From: Ramlibacter algicola | Lineage (GTDB): Bacteria; Pseudomonadota; Gammaproteobacteria; Burkholderiales; Burkholderiaceae_C | Direction: 5' to 3' | Length of the DNA stretch: 64,000 nucleotides | NCBI RefSeq assembly: GCF_016641735.1 | Contig: NZ_JAEDAO010000001.1 | Location: 248,001 to 312,000 of the forward strand | Shown: positions 61,626-64,000 of the stretch, in pieces | Layout: every line of letters begins with the position of its first letter | Position numbering within the stretch: the stretch's first letter is position 1 | Notes under the pieces: generated by a model | Database searches by the model: none | What the model saw: only the letters and a program-made list of their open reading frames with translations | Told to the model about the DNA's origin: nothing | Program-made: the position numbers and the translations under genes

Positions 61626-62126
61626 TCAGCCGGCGCGGATGCGGTCGACCAGCGAGGTGGTGGAGTAGCCGCCGAGGAACGGGATGGCGAGCGAGCGGCC
61701 GCCCCAGCTTTCGACCACGCGCGTTTCCTCCAGCGTGGCCATGTCGTAGTCGCCGCCCTTGACGTAGATGTCGGGCCGCAGGTCACCGAGCAGTTGCACC
61801 GGCGTGTCCTCGTCGAACCAGGTGACCAGGTCCACGCTGGCCAGCGCCGCCAGCATCGCGGCGCGGTCCTGCTCGTTGTTCAGCGGCCGCTCGGGGCCCT
61901 TGCCCAGGCGGCGTGCCGACGCGTCGGTGTTGATGGCGACCACCAGGCTGCCACCCAGCGAGCGCGCCTGCGCGAGGTAGGTGGCGTGCCCGCGATGGAG
62001 CACGTCGAAGACGCCGTTGGTGAAGACGACCGGGCCGGGAAGCTGTCGCAGCGCCTGGCCCGCCTGCCCGCGCGCGACGATCTTGCGCAGGAACGCCGGC
62101 GGGGGCAGGGCCGCGTGGTCGCTCAC
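61626..62126 (-). CDS. rfaE2: D-glycero-beta-D-manno-heptose 1-phosphate adenylyltransferase
   Basis: A 166-residue nucleotidyltransferase that makes ADP-heptose for the LPS inner core (the free-standing second half of HldE). The signature VFTNGVFDVLHRGHATYLAQ includes the HxGH motif; KGGDYDMATLEETRVVESWG follows. The start is GTG at 62126, overlapping the stop of the upstream gene (GTGA), because no ATG occurs near the family N-terminus. The kinase half is not in the window. Confidence 0.94.
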   Translation of the reverse strand: MSDHAALPPPAFLRKIVARGQAGQALRQLPGPVVFTNGVFDVLHRGHATYLAQARSLGGSLVVAINTDASARRLGKGPERPLNNEQDRAAMLAALASVDLVTWFDEDTPVQLLGDLRPDIYVKGGDYDMATLEETRVVESWGGRSLAIPFLGGYSTTSLVDRIRAG

Positions 62127-62983
62127 GCCGGGTTCGGCTGGGCGCCGGCTTGCGCGAGCGAGGCGGTGACTTCCTTGCGGTAGCGATTGAGCTCCTGCAC
62201 GCTCTGGAAGCTGCGGTCCATCAGCAGGCTCATGTTGTGCAGGATGCGCTCGACGACCTTGTTCTCCCAGACCGAGTCGAAGGCGATCTGCTTGTCCAGC
62301 CAGTGTTCCAGCCATTCCGGGTTGGGCAGGCGGCTCTGGATGGTGTCGCGCGGGAACAGCGACTTGTTCACGTGCAGGTTGGTCGGGTGCAGCGCCTGCG
62401 CCGTGCGGCGCGCGCTGGCCATCAGCACGCCGATCTTGGCGAACGACGCCTTGGCCTCGTCGCCGAACTTGGCGATCGCGCGCTTCATGTAGCGCAGGTA
62501 GGCGCCGCCGTGGCGCGCCTCGTCCTGGCTCAGCGTCTGGTAGATGTGCTTGATGACCGGCTCGGTGTGCCACTCGGACGCGCGGCGGTACCAGTGGTTC
62601 AGCCGGATCTCGCCGCAGAAATGCAGCATCAGGGTTTCGAGCGCGGGTGCGGGCTCGAATTCGAAGCGGACCTCGTGCAGTTCCTGCTCGGTGGGCACCA
62701 GGTCGGGGCGGAACCGCTTGAGGTATTCCATCAGCACCAGCGAGTGCTTCTGCTCCTCGAAGAACCAGATCGACATGAACGCGGAGAAGTCGCTGTCGTC
62801 ACGGTTGTCGCGCAGGAACATCTCGGTGGCGGGCAGGGCCGACCACTCCGTGATGGCGTTCATCTTGATGGTGTGGGCCTGTTCATCGGACAGCTTGGAC
62901 GCGTCGAACTGGTCCCACGGGATGTCCTTGTCCATGTCCCATCGCACGGACTCCAGTTGCTTGAACAGTTCGGGGTAAAGCAT
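62123..62983 (-). CDS. Ferritin-like diiron protein of the acyl-ACP desaturase type
   Basis: A 286-residue helical protein with a likely diiron site: Glu46, Glu77 and His80 in FFEEQKH, Glu125 in CGEIRLNHWYRR, and Glu155 and His158 in SQDEARHGG. This Glu, ExxH, Glu, ExxH order is that of type 2 fatty-acid (acyl-ACP) desaturases and related ferritin-like oxidases. The start is ATG 62983 (MLYPELFKQLE). The substrate is not evident; lipid desaturation is possible and would fit the neighbouring LPS gene only loosely. It is transcribed with rfaE2 through a GTGA overlap. Confidence 0.88.
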   Translation of the reverse strand: MLYPELFKQLESVRWDMDKDIPWDQFDASKLSDEQAHTIKMNAITEWSALPATEMFLRDNRDDSDFSAFMSIWFFEEQKHSLVLMEYLKRFRPDLVPTEQELHEVRFEFEPAPALETLMLHFCGEIRLNHWYRRASEWHTEPVIKHIYQTLSQDEARHGGAYLRYMKRAIAKFGDEAKASFAKIGVLMASARRTAQALHPTNLHVNKSLFPRDTIQSRLPNPEWLEHWLDKQIAFDSVWENKVVERILHNMSLLMDRSFQSVQELNRYRKEVTASLAQAGAQPNPA

Positions 62984-63007
62984 GGTCGGTAGGCGCAAAG
63001 TGCGTGA

Positions 63008-63013
63008 ATTTTA
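63008..63013 (-). promoter_or_regulatory. Probable -10 element of the desaturase-like gene
   Basis: On the minus strand CTTAAAATTC contains TAAAAT 25 bases before the ATG at 62983, matching the string found before purE. No clear -35 was identified. The remaining divergent gap (63014-63129) shows no other distinct element. Confidence 0.45.
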
Positions 63014-63129
63014 AGCGCCCTGCCCGTTTCCTTGGGGCGACAAGGTCGGAAGGGCATCGCCCACGGCCGCGGCAGGGCGGTGCGGGCGCCTGCAGAATGC
63101 CTGCAACTTCCCGACCCAGCGAGGACGCC

Positions 63130-63705
63130 ATGCTCCGCACGATCGTGTTCCTGCTCGCCTGCAGCGCGGCCCTGGCCGCGCCCGCCCATGCGCAGGTCGC
63201 GCCGCCGGCGACCTCGGCCGCTTCCTGCCCCCAGCTGCTGGACAAGACATTCCCGCGCCTGCAGGACGAGAAGCCGCAATCGCTGTGCCAGTACGCGGGC
63301 AAGGTGCTGCTCGTGGTCAACACGGCCAGCTACTGCGGCTTCACGCCCCAGTACCAGGGCCTGGAAGCCTTGCACGCGAAGTACAAGGAGCGCGGCCTGG
63401 TGGTGCTGGGCTTCCCGTCCAACGACTTCCTGCAGGAAAAGGGCAGCAACAAGGACATCGCCGAGTTCTGCGAGAACACCTTCGGGGTCAAGTTCCCGAT
63501 GTTCGCGGCCAGCAGCGTGCGCGGCAGCAAGGCCAACGCGCTGTTCAAGGACCTGTCGGCCGCCACCGGCGAGTCGCCGAAGTGGAACTTCAACAAGTAC
63601 CTGGTCGGCCGCAACGGCCAGCCCGTTGCCTACTACGGCAGCACCACGACGCCGGACGACAAGGCGTTCGTGGCGCGCATCGAGCAGTTGCTGGCCGCTC
63701 CCTGA
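63130..63705 (+). CDS. Exported glutathione peroxidase-like protein
   Basis: A 191-residue thiol peroxidase of the glutathione peroxidase (BtuE) family with a signal peptide (about 1-22, VFLLACSAALAAPAHAQ), so it acts in the periplasm. The peroxidatic Cys69 lies in VVNTASYCGFTPQYQGLEAL. The second block is GFPSNDFLQEKGSNKDIAEF, with Cys114 as a possible resolving cysteine, and the conserved Trp is in PKWNFNKYLV. Bacterial members usually use thioredoxin rather than glutathione. The start is ATG 63130 (MLRTIVFL). Confidence 0.93.
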   Translation: MLRTIVFLLACSAALAAPAHAQVAPPATSAASCPQLLDKTFPRLQDEKPQSLCQYAGKVLLVVNTASYCGFTPQYQGLEALHAKYKERGLVVLGFPSNDFLQEKGSNKDIAEFCENTFGVKFPMFAASSVRGSKANALFKDLSAATGESPKWNFNKYLVGRNGQPVAYYGSTTTPDDKAFVARIEQLLAAP

Positions 63706-63971
63706 CGGTCGGGCGACACAAAACTTTACGGATCGGCCCGCGATTCGCGGGAACCCGGCGGCGGCGGATCGCCTCCATAAGGGCACGGGGCCACGGCTCC
63801 GCCAGAACAAGGTTCCTGCTGCGAAGCCTTCCGGCGACTGCCGGATGCAATCCCGGGGCGGCTCTTCTCCTCCTCCCTCCCTCCCTCCTTCCGTCCGGGG
63901 CGCTTCGCGGCAATTTTCTTTCCGCGCGGGAGGCGCGCTGCCGCGGCAGGCAGCGCAGGGCGAAGGCTGGC
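63706..63971. other. Non-coding stretch with short palindrome and polypyrimidine run
   Basis: No convincing gene. It contains a small hairpin CCCGCG-att-CGCGGG (63737-63751), several GC-rich imperfect repeats, and a pyrimidine run with three tandem ccct units (about 63865-63897). It probably holds 3' sequences of the peroxidase gene and of the gene entering from the right. Confidence 0.4.
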
Positions 63972-64000
63972 TCAGTCCGGCTTGGTGTCCTGGAACGCCT
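63972..64000 (-). CDS. Partial gene, C-terminal end only
   Basis: The last bases read on the minus strand as a frame ending AFQDTKPD followed by TGA. Only about nine codons are visible, so the product cannot be named. Confidence 0.35.

Noticed and set aside
63865..63897. Polypyrimidine run as a functional element
   Set aside because: It may be a simple low-complexity tract in a 3' region. Nothing nearby shows a structural or regulatory role.
1..64000. Integrated prophage, plasmid or defence island
   Set aside because: No integrase, transposase, phage structural, toxin-antitoxin or restriction genes were seen, and gene content is overwhelmingly core metabolism.

Overview
The window is about 70% G+C, densely packed, and carries genes on both strands with many 4-nt ATGA/GTGA start-stop overlaps. 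Gene content and order point to a chromosomal segment of a Burkholderiales betaproteobacterium, most likely Comamonadaceae (Ramlibacter/Variovorax-like). Supporting blocks are def/fmt, LysM-dprA-smg, pgk-pyk-fba-purC, purE-purK-sua5, tsaB-rimI-udg, yajC-secD-secF, yhdP-nit and glnE. The genus is an inference. I recognised no rRNA, tRNA, CRISPR array, phage or insertion sequence, and no gene-free stretch exceeds 300 bases.

Layout. 1-5.6 kb: class III aminotransferase and DUF4197 protein on the minus strand, then purU, a GcvA-like LysR regulator and a GlcD-like FAD oxidase on the plus strand, closed by a terminator. 5.6-12 kb: a 1,754-residue secreted filamentous-hemagglutinin-type exoprotein on the minus strand, divergent from a GlcNAc-transferase-like gene. 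12-15.6 kb: tsaB-rimI-udg (minus) divergent from dacB and a SemiSWEET gene (plus), separated by a 9-bp perfect inverted repeat. 15.7-25.2 kb: an SGNH-fold lipoprotein with altered catalytic residues, sua5, purK, purE, a thioredoxin-TPR gene on the plus strand, purC, and the glycolytic genes fba, pyk and pgk. 25.2-31.4 kb: azlD, azlC, fmt, a lipoprotein gene and def (minus), then a LysM protein, dprA and smg (plus).

31.4-37.5 kb: yajC-secD-secF followed by a DUF1631 gene with a glycine-rich minisatellite. 37.6-41.8 kb: fused indolepyruvate:ferredoxin oxidoreductase with a divergent Lrp/AsnC regulator. 41.8-51.9 kb: a cell-envelope set on the minus strand, read as yhdP, nitrilase, sensor kinase and FixJ-type regulator (each overlapping the next by 4 nt), then mltA, an MliC-like lipoprotein and a methyltransferase. 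A 42-codon membrane microprotein lies on the other strand. 52-60.5 kb: glnE and a three-gene RND efflux system. 60.5-63.7 kb: an ECF41-type sigma factor followed by the remnant of its usual carboxymuconolactone decarboxylase partner, an hldE-like adenylyltransferase, an acyl-ACP-desaturase/ferritin-like protein and an exported glutathione peroxidase.

How they work together. Most genes are core functions: de novo purine synthesis, lower glycolysis, translation start (def, fmt), the t6A tRNA modification (tsaB, sua5), Sec export and envelope maintenance. The accessory or unusual material is the adhesin/glycosyltransferase pair, the pseudo-esterase lipoprotein, the lower-GC methyltransferase, the tightly coupled yhdP-nit-two-component operon with its antisense microprotein, and the ECF41 locus with a decayed target. 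I found no complete new system that I could defend as undescribed; these are the best candidates.
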